Assembly: GCA_031553005.1 (NCBI GenBank)
Contig: JAVBMA010000067.1
Location: forward strand, 1-5,411
Direction: 5' to 3'
DNA from: RGIG9379 sp031553005
Lineage (GTDB): Bacteria; Bacteroidota; Bacteroidia; Bacteroidales; Paludibacteraceae
Length of the DNA: 5,411 bases
The translations under genes were made by a program, and so were the position numbers. The stretch's first letter is position 1; the number at the start of each line of letters is the position of its first letter. Of this stretch, positions 1 to 5,411 are shown one piece after another. The notes below the pieces were generated by a model that worked only from the letters and a program-made list of their open reading frames with translations, made no database searches and was not told the DNA's origin.

Positions 1-26
1 CTTATTTTTTCGGCATAGAGCGAAAC

Positions 27-59
27 GTGGAGAGAGGCGGCTTTGCCGCCTCCCTCCAC
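27..59. repeat. Imperfect 15-bp-arm hairpin
   Basis: Arms 27-41 and 45-59 pair with a single mismatch (33 with 53) around a 3-nt ttt loop. The inner eight pairs are GC-rich (gaggcggc with gccgcctc). No T-run follows on the plus strand. On the minus strand the sequence after the stem is not T-rich for about ten bases. It is therefore a stable stem of unknown role rather than a clear intrinsic terminator. Confidence 0.6.
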
Positions 60-82
60 TCTATATCCTTATAAATTGCGCT

Positions 83-155
83 GTCATTCCGACCGAAGGG
101 AGGAATCCCTCAAAGAAACAGTCTTTAGAGGTATTTTTGCGGATAGGCTTATAAA
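83..155 (+). repeat. Dispersed intergenic repeat, copy C (short form)
   Basis: The copy begins gtcattccga, continues with a short CG-rich core and gaggaatcc, then has ttagaggta (125-133) and ttgcggata (137-145). The same succession of blocks appears in reverse complement at 741-809 (copy A) and, more degenerate, at 4829-4898 (copy B). It therefore belongs to the same family in inverted orientation. The gtcattccga...gaggaatc module resembles a short repeat I know from intergenic DNA of many Bacteroidetes; its function is unknown. The alignment was made by eye and the right boundary is approximate. Confidence 0.55.
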
Positions 156-193
156 TTTTCACTACTGACCGACTAATTTTTCTATGTATTCAT

Positions 194-243
194 AACTCCT
201 ATCGGAGTTCAGTTTTAATAACTTCGTACAAACGAAGTGTAGC
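194..243 (-). repeat. Inverted-pair repeat, left arm
   Basis: Read on the minus strand, this 50-bp arm runs gctacacttcgtttg, a short variable part, gttattaaaa, then a small hairpin aactcc-gata-ggagtt (194-209). The plus strand at 352-400 has the same order of blocks. By hand count about 35 of 50 positions agree. Further stems overlap it: acttcg/cgaagt (221-226/233-238) and agtgtagc/gctacact (236-243/256-263). These last two share bases and cannot form together, so alternative folds are possible. Confidence 0.55.
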
Positions 244-351
244 AGGGGGTATTAGGCTACACTCATATCCGACCCTGTATAGTGTCGTACATCTTTAGTT
301 TAGTTGAACCCGCTTCGGGGTTCAGGTGGCAGGACTACTCTTTAACCGCAA

Positions 352-400
352 GCTGCACTTCGTTTGCTCGGGGTTATTAAAATCTGTCTCCTACGGAGAC
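352..400 (+). repeat. Inverted-pair repeat, right arm
   Basis: This is the plus-strand counterpart of the arm at 194-243: gctgcacttcgtttg, a variable part, gttattaaaa, then the hairpin gtctcc-tac-ggagac (386-400). The bases of the terminal hairpin differ between the two arms, but the stem is kept in both, which suggests that structure matters more than sequence. About 108 bp separate the arms, including a 7-bp stem at 305-324. No open frame spans the pair. It could be a small non-autonomous mobile repeat or a structured transcript. Confidence 0.5.
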
Positions 401-595
401 TTTGTTTGATTTTTAAAATGTACCTCCTGTTTTGTTCTAAAACTCTCAGTTACCGGCGAAATATAGACTTTTGTCTGAAATATTTATTTTTCCTGGTCTG
501 TAGTGATAAAATTTCTGTAATGGGATTCCTCTACAATAGAAAATTTTCTATACTTTTTCTATATTTTTTCTACATCTCAACTCCTCTTCCCCCAC

Positions 596-697
596 CTTTC
601 ACTTCTCACCTTTCATCTTTCAATTTTCATCTTTCACCTTTCACCTTTCACCTTTCACCTTTCACCTTTCACCTTTCACCTTTCACCTTTCACCTTT
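596..697 (+). repeat. Heptanucleotide tandem array (ctttcac)n
   Basis: Fourteen 7-bp units run in unbroken register. Units 1-5 (596-630) are variants such as ctttcat, ctttcaa and ttttcat. Units 6-14 (631-693) are nine perfect copies of ctttcac, followed by a partial cttt at 694-697. The plus strand is almost purely pyrimidine. The perfect end abuts the palindrome at 696-738. The increase in unit purity toward the right suggests expansion from that side by replication slippage. Read as protein the array would give a low-complexity HLSPFTF repeat, which I regard as meaningless. Confidence 0.9.
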
Positions 698-738
698 AAA
701 AGAAACAGGCGGGAAAATTTCCCGCCTGTTTCTTTTAA
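696..738. terminator. Bidirectional intrinsic terminator, perfect 21-bp-arm palindrome
   Basis: Arms 696-716 and 718-738 are perfectly complementary around the single base 717. The stem core aacaggcggg/cccgcctgtt is GC-rich, and a T-rich stretch (tttcttttaa) follows on each strand, so it should work in both directions. On the minus strand it lies 180 bp after the stop of the acyl-CoA dehydrogenase gene and is the first strong terminator candidate below the operon. On the plus strand it would stop any transcript arriving from the left. Confidence 0.85.
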
Positions 739-740
739 TT

Positions 741-870
741 TTATGATTATCTGCAATATTACCTCTAATTTAGAAGATTCCTCACCCCACTTTGTTGCAT
801 TCGGATGACTGATATTTTCAGCGTAAGTGAGGAGGTTATATTCGGAATGCGACTTAAAGTCGCGCTCCGA
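741..870 (-). repeat. Dispersed intergenic repeat, copy A
   Basis: This segment and 4829-4961 align by eye over their whole length in the same orientation. Shared blocks are ttatgattatc-gcaa, gaagatt--tcac, tgat-ttttcag, and atattcgga-tgcgactt-aagt. Its 775-809 part, read on the minus strand, is the gtcat...gaggaatct module also seen at 83-109. At its right end (842-870) lies an imperfect hairpin with 14-nt arms centred on 856, whose inner seven pairs (gcgactt/aagtcgc) are perfect. It sits between the terminator and the dehydrogenase stop codon and encodes nothing I can recognise. Confidence 0.6.
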
Positions 871-917
871 TTTGCATCCACTCTGTAATGGTAAATAATA
901 ACTATTATCCTTTTTGA

Positions 918-2624
918 TTATTTTCTAAAGAATGCAAGGTTATCTTTTTCAAATTCAGAGATATATTTTGCATGTTTTTGAACTTCTGCTTGTCCGAACT
1001 GAACATAAACATTGGCTGATTCACGGAATTGTTCATCGCGGGATGCGTCGATAATCAATAAGTAACCCATGATGATGTGTCCTGCCATTTCTACTAAACG
1101 ACGGGCTAAGAAATCCAATGCTTCGTTGTCTTTCATTTCGGCAACAAGGTTGGCAGCGGCTACATACTCTTCGGTCATCGCTTTCAACTTGTCTCTTAAG
1201 CCGTAATATTCAGGGCATATTTCCTGTTGTTCGTAGCTTTGGATTTGTTTCAAGTAAGTGCCGGTGGTTACGTGGCGAATGGCAGCTACTGTCTGCAACT
1301 GAGATGTCCCTTCGTAAATGGTAAGGATACGTGCGTCGCGGTATAGGCGTTCGCATCTGTAGTCTTTCATAAATCCGGAACCTCCGTGTACTTGAATACA
1401 GTCATAAGCATTCTGGTTGGCGTATTCGCTGGCAAACATTTTTACCAATGGAGTGTATGCGTCAGCAAGACGTTGGTATTCTTTTCCTTCTGCTTTTTCT
1501 TCTTTGGACAGTTCTCTTTCTTCGGCTATTGATTCGTATATTTTGTAAACGTCTACAAAACGGGTTGTTTCATATAACAAAGAGCGGGATGCATCCAATT
1601 TAGCTTTGATAATAGAAAGCATTTCGTATACTGCCGGAAATTCAATAATGGCTTTGCCGAATTGACGGCGGTCTTTTGCGTATGCTAATGCTTCTTCGTA
1701 GGTTGCATGTGACAATCCTACCGATTGTGCTCCAACACCAAGGCGAGCTCCATTCATCAAAGACATTACGTATTTGATAAGCCCTAATCTGCGGGCTCCT
1801 ACCAGCTTGGCTTTTGCATTGGTAAATACCAATTCGCAAGTCGGAGAGCCTTTAATACCTAATTTATTTTCAATACGGCGTATTTTGATTGCCGAATCTT
1901 TATTGTTATCGCATACGAAATAGGACAAACCGCGACCGTCAGCAGTACCATCTTCGGAACGTGCCAAGACTAATTTGATTTCAGCGTCTCCGTTTGTAAT
2001 AAAGCGTTTTACTCCATTCAGATACCACCAACCGTCTTTTTCGTTGTAAGTTGCTTTAAGCATTACTGCCTGAAGGTCAGAACCGGCATCGGGCTCGGTC
2101 AAGTCCATCGAACAGGTTGCTCCTTTGTTAATGCGTGGAAGATATTCTTCTTTGATTTCTTTGGATCCAAATTCGTGAATTGTTTCAGCGCAATCCTGCA
2201 ATCCCCAGATATTTGCAAATCCGGCATCGGCACGGGAAACAATTTCGGCAGCCATTACGTATGGAACCATAGAAAAGTTTAATCCGCCATATTCACGAGG
2301 CAAAGACATTCCATAAAGTCCTGCCTGAGCCAAGGCATCATGGTTTTCTTGTGTTCCGCGGGCATAAACAACACGGTTGTCAACTACGTGCGGGCCTTCG
2401 TGGTCTACTTCTTCTGCATTAGGAGCCACGATATCGCCGCAAACTTCCCCGATAATTTCCAATACTTTATCGTAATTGTCGATCGCATCTTCAAAGTCGA
2501 TAGCTGCGTAGTCATATTTGTCTTTATCTTGATAGTTGCGCTCTTTCAGATCAACGATCTTTTTCATTAACGGATGGGAAAGTTGAAATTTCAATCCGTC
2601 GTTATCATTATAATAATTAGCCAT
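918..2624 (-). CDS. Acyl-CoA dehydrogenase, long form with C-terminal extension (candidate butyryl-CoA dehydrogenase)
   Basis: This FAD enzyme interconverts an acyl-CoA and its trans-2-enoyl-CoA, exchanging electrons with the ETF encoded just upstream. Family motifs in the 568-residue product are MDLTEPDAGSD (173-183), RFITNG (207-212), LGIKGSPTCEL (255-265, substrate and FAD region), DRRQFG (318-323) and QVHGGSGF (411-418). IYEGTSQLQ (436-444) supplies Glu438, at the position of the catalytic base of short- and medium-chain dehydrogenases. Classic family members have about 380 residues. Here there are roughly 80 extra at the N-terminus and about 115 helical residues after 455, as in the DmdC/FadE5-like long subfamily. 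The ATG is 10 nt after the etfA stop, with aaagaaaa upstream, so translation is probably coupled. A short-chain substrate such as crotonyl/butyryl-CoA is inferred from the Etf partner, not shown by the sequence. Confidence 0.95.
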   Translation of the reverse strand: MANYYNDNDGLKFQLSHPLMKKIVDLKERNYQDKDKYDYAAIDFEDAIDNYDKVLEIIGEVCGDIVAPNAEEVDHEGPHVVDNRVVYARGTQENHDALAQAGLYGMSLPREYGGLNFSMVPYVMAAEIVSRADAGFANIWGLQDCAETIHEFGSKEIKEEYLPRINKGATCSMDLTEPDAGSDLQAVMLKATYNEKDGWWYLNGVKRFITNGDAEIKLVLARSEDGTADGRGLSYFVCDNNKDSAIKIRRIENKLGIKGSPTCELVFTNAKAKLVGARRLGLIKYVMSLMNGARLGVGAQSVGLSHATYEEALAYAKDRRQFGKAIIEFPAVYEMLSIIKAKLDASRSLLYETTRFVDVYKIYESIAEERELSKEEKAEGKEYQRLADAYTPLVKMFASEYANQNAYDCIQVHGGSGFMKDYRCERLYRDARILTIYEGTSQLQTVAAIRHVTTGTYLKQIQSYEQQEICPEYYGLRDKLKAMTEEYVAAANLVAEMKDNEALDFLARRLVEMAGHIIMGYLLIIDASRDEQFRESANVYVQFGQAEVQKHAKYISEFEKDNLAFFRK

Positions 2625-2634
2625 AATATTTTCT

Positions 2635-3654
2635 TTACTTCGAATTTTTCTTATAATACTTAATCAATTTCGGAACGATTTCTTCCACATTTCCGGTAAT
2701 TACATAATCGGCAATGGTGTTGATCGGAGCTTGAGCATCATTGTTGATGGCAATGATAACGGAGCTGTCCTGCATTCCGGCAATGTGCTGGATCTGACCG
2801 GAGATACCGCAAGCGATATAAAGCTTCGGACGGACGGTAACGCCTGTTTGCCCGATCTGACGTTCGTGTTCGGCAAAACCGCTGTCTACGGCAGCACGGG
2901 AAGCGCCTACTTCTCCGCCGATAACTCCTGCCAAATCGTAAAGCATCTGGAAGTTTTCTTTCGATCCCATTCCATATCCTCCGGCAATAACAATCGGAGA
3001 GCCTTTGATATTGACTTTGGATTTTTCCATGTGACGTTCAATCACTTCTACTACATAGTCGGTATCATTGACAAATTTATTCACATCAATTTGTTTGATT
3101 TCTCCTTTGTAATTCGGATCCAGAATTTCCTTTTTCATAACGCCTTCACGAACGGTTGCCATTTGCGGGCGTTGGTCGGGGTTGATAATCGTAGCTACGA
3201 TATTTCCACCGAAAGCGGGACGAATCTGGTATAAAAGGTCTTTATAGGATTTTCCTTCTTTTTTGTCTTCATGGTCTCCGATTTCCAACGAAGTGCAGTC
3301 GGCTGTCAATCCGCTGAACAATGCTGAAGAGACGCGCGGACCAAGGTCGCGCCCGATACTGGTTGCTCCCATCAATGCAATCTGCGGTTGTTCTTGTTTG
3401 AAAAGGTTAACCAATATGGATGTATGAGGAAGTGATGTGTACGGATACAATTTAGGTGCATCGGCAACATGTAGTACATCAACTCCGTAAGGGAACACTT
3501 GTGATTCGATTCCGTTCAAACCGGAACCGATAACAATGGCTTCTAATTTGCAATTCAATTTATTTGCAAGTGAACGGCCTTTGGTAAGTAATTCTAAACT
3601 TACGTCTCCGATGATGCCGTCTTCTATTTCGCAATATACAAATATGTTATTCAT
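2635..3654 (-). CDS. etfA: Electron transfer flavoprotein alpha subunit
   Basis: The 339-residue product is the FAD-carrying alpha subunit of ETF, a cytoplasmic heterodimer with EtfB. The N-terminal half (about 1-200) is the alpha/beta domain that packs against EtfB. The C-terminal half (about 215-339) is the FAD domain, with all its hallmarks: SKENF (231-235), GASRAAVD (250-257, including Arg253), IGQTG (267-271), LYIACGISGQIQHIAGM (278-294) and INNDAQAP (303-310). Length is normal and nothing appears broken. The ATG lies behind an A-run with no clear Shine-Dalgarno site, as is usual in Bacteroidetes. It is the middle gene of the operon, 73 nt after etfB and 10 nt before the dehydrogenase, and so presumably serves that enzyme. 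Confidence 0.96.
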   Translation of the reverse strand: MNNIFVYCEIEDGIIGDVSLELLTKGRSLANKLNCKLEAIVIGSGLNGIESQVFPYGVDVLHVADAPKLYPYTSLPHTSILVNLFKQEQPQIALMGATSIGRDLGPRVSSALFSGLTADCTSLEIGDHEDKKEGKSYKDLLYQIRPAFGGNIVATIINPDQRPQMATVREGVMKKEILDPNYKGEIKQIDVNKFVNDTDYVVEVIERHMEKSKVNIKGSPIVIAGGYGMGSKENFQMLYDLAGVIGGEVGASRAAVDSGFAEHERQIGQTGVTVRPKLYIACGISGQIQHIAGMQDSSVIIAINNDAQAPINTIADYVITGNVEEIVPKLIKYYKKNSK

Positions 3655-3664
3655 TTTTTTATTC

Positions 3665-3706
3665 GTTACGAGTTACAAGTTACAAGTAAATAAGTAAGCG
3701 AGTAAC
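3665..3706. repeat. Short degenerate heptad repeat between etfB and etfA
   Basis: Three 7-bp units of gttacra are in register (3665-3671, 3672-3678, 3679-3685), followed by three decayed units that resemble agtaagc. The stretch fills most of the 73-nt gap between the etfB stop and the etfA start. The unit differs from the ctttcac heptad at 596-697, but the period is the same. No terminator-like stem is present, so read-through from etfB to etfA is expected. Confidence 0.55.
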
Positions 3707-3727
3707 AACCTTTAATTATTAACTTAA

Positions 3728-4600
3728 TTATCCAATTGTGTGGTTTGCAATCAGTTCTTTGATTAAATCTTCAATTTCGTTGTCGGCAGCGGTAAGTTTT
3801 TTGCTCTCTTTTGCCTGGAATACAACGCTTTCGATTGTCTTCACTTTTGTAGGAGAACCTGAAAGTCCGCAGAACTGGCGGTCGGCTTGAACATCGTCTA
3901 CACTCCATTCCTGAAGGTTGAGGTAAGGACGCTGGTTATACAAATCGGTATAGTCGTTGGCTGCTTCCTGTTTTTCGGTAACCGTTTTGGCATGTTTGTA
4001 TTTTTGTACCAATTTGGCATTTCTCGGACGGCAAGAGGCTGCCGAACCGTTTACGGTAATCACTGCGGGAAGAAGTACGCTAACGACTTCTGTTCCTCTC
4101 TCCAAACGTCTTTTTACGGTTGCTTTTTTATTATCTACGGAAAGGATATCTTCGGCGTATGTAACTTGCGGAATACCCAATTTTTCGGCAACTTGCGGGC
4201 CTACTTGTGCGGTATCTCCGTCAATAGCCTGACGACCACCAATGATAACATCAAAGTCTTTGATTTTTCTTATTGCCATCGAAAGGGCATAAGAAGTTGC
4301 AAGCGTATCGGCTCCGGCAAATGCACGGTCTGTTAAAAGATAACCATTATCGGCTCCGCGATATAATCCTTCACGAAGGACTTCAGCCGCTTTTCCGGGT
4401 CCCATGGTGAGAACGGTAATAGTCGAACCTGGGTTTTTGTCTTTTAAACGTAATGCTTGTTCTAAAGCATTTAAGTCTTCCGGATTGAAAATTGCCGGAA
4501 GTGCTGCACGATTAACTGTTCCGTCAGCCTTCATCGCGTCTTTTCCAACGTTATGGGTATCCGGAACTTGTTTAGCCAATACTACAATTTTTAAACTCAT
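3728..4600 (-). CDS. etfB: Electron transfer flavoprotein beta subunit, bifurcating-type
   Basis: The 290-residue product is the nucleotide-binding beta subunit of ETF, partner of EtfA. Features are the N-terminal KIVVLAKQVPDT (4-15), FNPEDLNALEQAL (38-50), LLTDRAFAGADTLATS (88-103), GGRQAIDGDTAQVGPQ (121-136, AMP or FAD phosphate loop) and VKRRLERGTE with LLPAVITV (162-183), the family signature region. CGLSGSPTKV (244-253) belongs to the C-terminal arm that contacts EtfA. The DRAFAGADT, RQAIDGDTAQVGPQ and GLxGSPT blocks match, from memory, clostridial EtfB proteins that act with butyryl-CoA dehydrogenase and carry a second FAD. This favours an electron-bifurcating ETF, as inference. It is the first gene of the operon; the ATG lacks a Shine-Dalgarno site. 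Confidence 0.95.
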   Translation of the reverse strand: MSLKIVVLAKQVPDTHNVGKDAMKADGTVNRAALPAIFNPEDLNALEQALRLKDKNPGSTITVLTMGPGKAAEVLREGLYRGADNGYLLTDRAFAGADTLATSYALSMAIRKIKDFDVIIGGRQAIDGDTAQVGPQVAEKLGIPQVTYAEDILSVDNKKATVKRRLERGTEVVSVLLPAVITVNGSAASCRPRNAKLVQKYKHAKTVTEKQEAANDYTDLYNQRPYLNLQEWSVDDVQADRQFCGLSGSPTKVKTIESVVFQAKESKKLTAADNEIEDLIKELIANHTIG

Positions 4601-4741
4601 ATCAGATTATATATTAATTTAATTTCTTAATCTTAAATGTATTTACGGGTGTTTTCCTCTGTCGGTTATGAGCTCTATTTCATAAGTAAATACAAGAAAA
4701 ACACTTAAATAACAGTCCAAAGGACAGACCTTTTTATTCAG
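4601..4741 (-). other. Predicted etfB 5' leader, about 140 nt
   Basis: This is the stretch from the predicted transcription start (about 4741) to the etfB ATG. It is AT-rich and contains a 9-bp inverted repeat, tgtatttac/gtaaataca (4638-4646/4686-4694), around a 39-nt loop, and a tiny stem gtcc-aaa-ggac (4715-4725). I recognise no known riboswitch or attenuator and no T-run after a stem. The leader is long for a simple housekeeping operon, but whether it regulates anything cannot be told from the sequence. Confidence 0.4.
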
Positions 4742-4746
4742 ACTGG

Positions 4747-4776
4747 CAAATTTAAGAAATATAACCTAAAAACAAA
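4747..4776 (-). promoter_or_regulatory. Predicted Bacteroidetes-type promoter of the etfB-etfA-dehydrogenase operon
   Basis: On the minus strand TTTG (4776-4773) is followed after 18 nt by TAAATTTG (4754-4747). These match the -33 TTTG and -7 TAnnTTTG elements recognised by the primary sigma factor of Bacteroidetes. The spacing is slightly short of the usual 19-21. Transcription should start near 4740-4742. I found no other -7 match between here and the etfB start. Confidence 0.6.
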
Positions 4777-4793
4777 TTTTTTTATTCTTAAAA

Positions 4794-4818
4794 TGCACAT
4801 TATTTTGGCAAATGTGCA
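4794..4818. promoter_or_regulatory. Perfect 8-bp dyad upstream of the etf promoter (possible operator)
   Basis: TGCACATT (4794-4801) and AATGTGCA (4811-4818) are perfectly complementary around a 9-nt spacer. The centre is about 64 bp upstream of the predicted transcription start, a distance typical of activator sites. It could bind a dimeric regulator. It could also be a weak hairpin terminator for minus-strand transcripts arriving from the transposase, since ttttaag follows the stem on that strand, but the stem is short and low in GC. Confidence 0.4.
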
Positions 4819-4828
4819 GAGAGATTAT

Positions 4829-4961
4829 TTATGATTATCCGCAACATAAGCGTTAGCTTTGAAGATTTTTCACGCTACTTCTTTAGGTTTGCAATGAGTG
4901 ATTTTTTCAGTATTATATTCGGAGATATTCGGAGTGCGACTTGAAGTTAGGAGTGTTCGGA
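4829..4961 (-). repeat. Dispersed intergenic repeat, copy B (degenerate)
   Basis: This segment is collinear with copy A at 741-870 in the same orientation: ttatgattatc-gcaa at the left, gaagatt--tcac in the middle, and atattcgga-tgcgactt-aagt at the right (4925-4947). The gaggaatct module and the terminal hairpin are both decayed here, suggesting an older or unconstrained copy. Together, A and B flank the etf operon as direct repeats. It lies between the operon's promoter region and the insertion sequence remnant. Confidence 0.5.
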
Positions 4962-5035
4962 AGATAAATCTATATAAATCATCATTTGTGTTTTAAGTTC
5001 TTTTTTTATTGATTATTAATTATTTATATTAACAT
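4962..5035. other. AT-rich non-coding gap holding the presumed insertion sequence end
   Basis: Between repeat copy B and the transposase stop codon there is only AT-rich DNA. The downstream end of the insertion sequence should fall here or a little further left. I cannot recognise a terminal inverted repeat because the opposite end lies outside the window. No target duplication can be assigned. Confidence 0.4.
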
Positions 5036-5411
5036 CTATCGAAAAACGACATTTGGGTCTCCTCCACACTTTATCACAATCATTTGGATAATAATCTCAT
5101 CCAATTCCATTGTAAAACGCCGTTTAGCTGTTTTATATCCCAGTTGATTTATTCGTTTGTAAATCATCAGCAACATGGATAATATTAAGGTCATGTACAC
5201 CATGATTTTGATTCCGTTCTGGCTAGTAGATATAAAATGGCTGAAATTCAATTCTTGTTTCAAAAAGCGAAAAAAAACTTCAATATCCCATCTTTTCTTA
5301 TAAAAAAGGATGATTACCTCTGCCTGTAAGTCAAAAATGTTGGTCAAAAAACAAATCGTTTCTCCTTTTTCATTTTTAGCTGTTATTAGCCGGAAAGTTT
5401 CTGGCAAAAGC
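5036..5411 (-). CDS. IS4-family transposase, C-terminal part (cut by window end)
   Basis: Only the last 125 or so residues are inside the window; the frame stays open through 5411, so the N-terminus lies outside. The segment contains the IS4-family YREK signature Y-x2-R-x3-E-x6-K in YKKRWDIEVFFRFLK; the E is the third residue of the DDE catalytic triad. An ITAKN...ICFLTNIF strand region comes before it. After it follow a hydrophobic helix (IMVYMTLILSMLLMIY) and a basic tail ending in CGGDPNVVFR before a TAG stop. The TTG at 5407-5405 lies inside the coding region and is not a start. The visible part shows no frameshift, so the element may be intact. The gene points toward the etf operon from about 435 bp upstream. 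Confidence 0.9.
   Translation of the reverse strand, partial: LLPETFRLITAKNEKGETICFLTNIFDLQAEVIILFYKKRWDIEVFFRFLKQELNFSHFISTSQNGIKIMVYMTLILSMLLMIYKRINQLGYKTAKRRFTMELDEIIIQMIVIKCGGDPNVVFR

Larger units (their letters stand above)
1..595. other. Non-coding, hairpin- and repeat-rich intergenic region
   Basis: I find no credible gene here. The open frames are short, begin without a recognisable start context and resemble no protein I know. The stretch is built of short inverted repeats separated by AT-rich DNA. Beyond those given their own entries, it holds gtctcc/ggagac at 386-391/395-400 and tgaaccc/gggttca at 305-311/318-324. From about 543 onward the plus strand becomes strongly pyrimidine-rich and runs into the heptad array at 596. 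What lies to the left of the window is unknown, so the region could be the flank of a gene outside it. Confidence 0.7.

Noticed and set aside
132..139. Possible -7 promoter element TATTTTTG on the plus strand
   Set aside because: There is no TTTG at the right distance upstream and no gene downstream. Such a match is expected by chance in AT-rich DNA.
596..697. CRISPR-like array
   Set aside because: Units are 7 bp and directly adjacent, with no spacers and no cas genes nearby. It is a simple tandem repeat.
364..699. Open frame of 111 codons on the plus strand
   Set aside because: Its C-terminal part is only the translation of the ctttcac array, the rest is AT-rich low-complexity sequence lying over hairpins, and it resembles no protein I know.
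842..870. Hairpin after the dehydrogenase gene as its terminator
   Set aside because: The stem is imperfect and no T-run follows on the minus strand. It belongs to repeat copy A, and the palindrome at 696-738 is a much better terminator.
1118..4622. Other open frames overlapping the three operon genes (for example 2340-2570, 2731-3234, 3887-4336 on the plus strand and 1642-1839 on the minus strand)
   Set aside because: They lie inside well-supported genes of the flavoprotein and dehydrogenase families in other frames and show no domain or motif of their own.
5405..5407. TTG as the start codon of a short 123-residue transposase
   Set aside because: The frame continues open to the window edge, and the conserved transposase region begins before any plausible start, so this is an internal leucine codon of a gene cut by the window.

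Overview
The window looks like a chromosomal piece of a Bacteroidetes bacterium, most likely order Bacteroidales. Three things point there: the protein sequences; a promoter of the Bacteroidetes type (TTTG, 18 nt, TAAATTTG) with A-rich upstream regions and no strong Shine-Dalgarno sites; and intergenic repeats of a kind common in that phylum. The genus cannot be fixed from the sequence.

Layout. Positions 1-740 hold no credible gene. This region is a patchwork of short hairpins, a copy of a dispersed repeat (83-155), two related arms in inverted orientation (194-243 and 352-400), a 7-bp tandem array (596-697), and a perfect 21-bp-arm palindrome (696-738) that should terminate transcription in both directions. 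A second repeat copy (741-870) follows. The core, all on the minus strand, is a three-gene operon read from right to left: etfB (4600-3728), etfA (3654-2635) and a long acyl-CoA dehydrogenase (2624-918). The operon has a predicted promoter at 4747-4776, a leader of about 140 nt, and a perfect dyad (4794-4818) just upstream of the promoter. A third repeat copy lies at 4829-4961. The right edge carries the C-terminal part of an IS4-type transposase (5411-5036), cut by the window end.

Function. EtfB and EtfA form the heterodimeric electron transfer flavoprotein that exchanges electrons with the dehydrogenase encoded by the last gene. EtfB carries sequence blocks that, from memory, resemble those of clostridial EtfB proteins partnered with butyryl-CoA dehydrogenase, which bifurcate electrons. 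A plausible role is therefore reduction of crotonyl-CoA (or another short enoyl-CoA) with NADH, coupled to ferredoxin reduction, in butyrate-type fermentation. This is inference; ordinary acyl-CoA oxidation is the alternative. The dehydrogenase is about 190 residues longer than the classic 380-residue enzymes.

I see no defence system, CRISPR array, rRNA or tRNA. The operon itself is conventional. The less explained material is the repeat-rich non-coding DNA on both sides of it.
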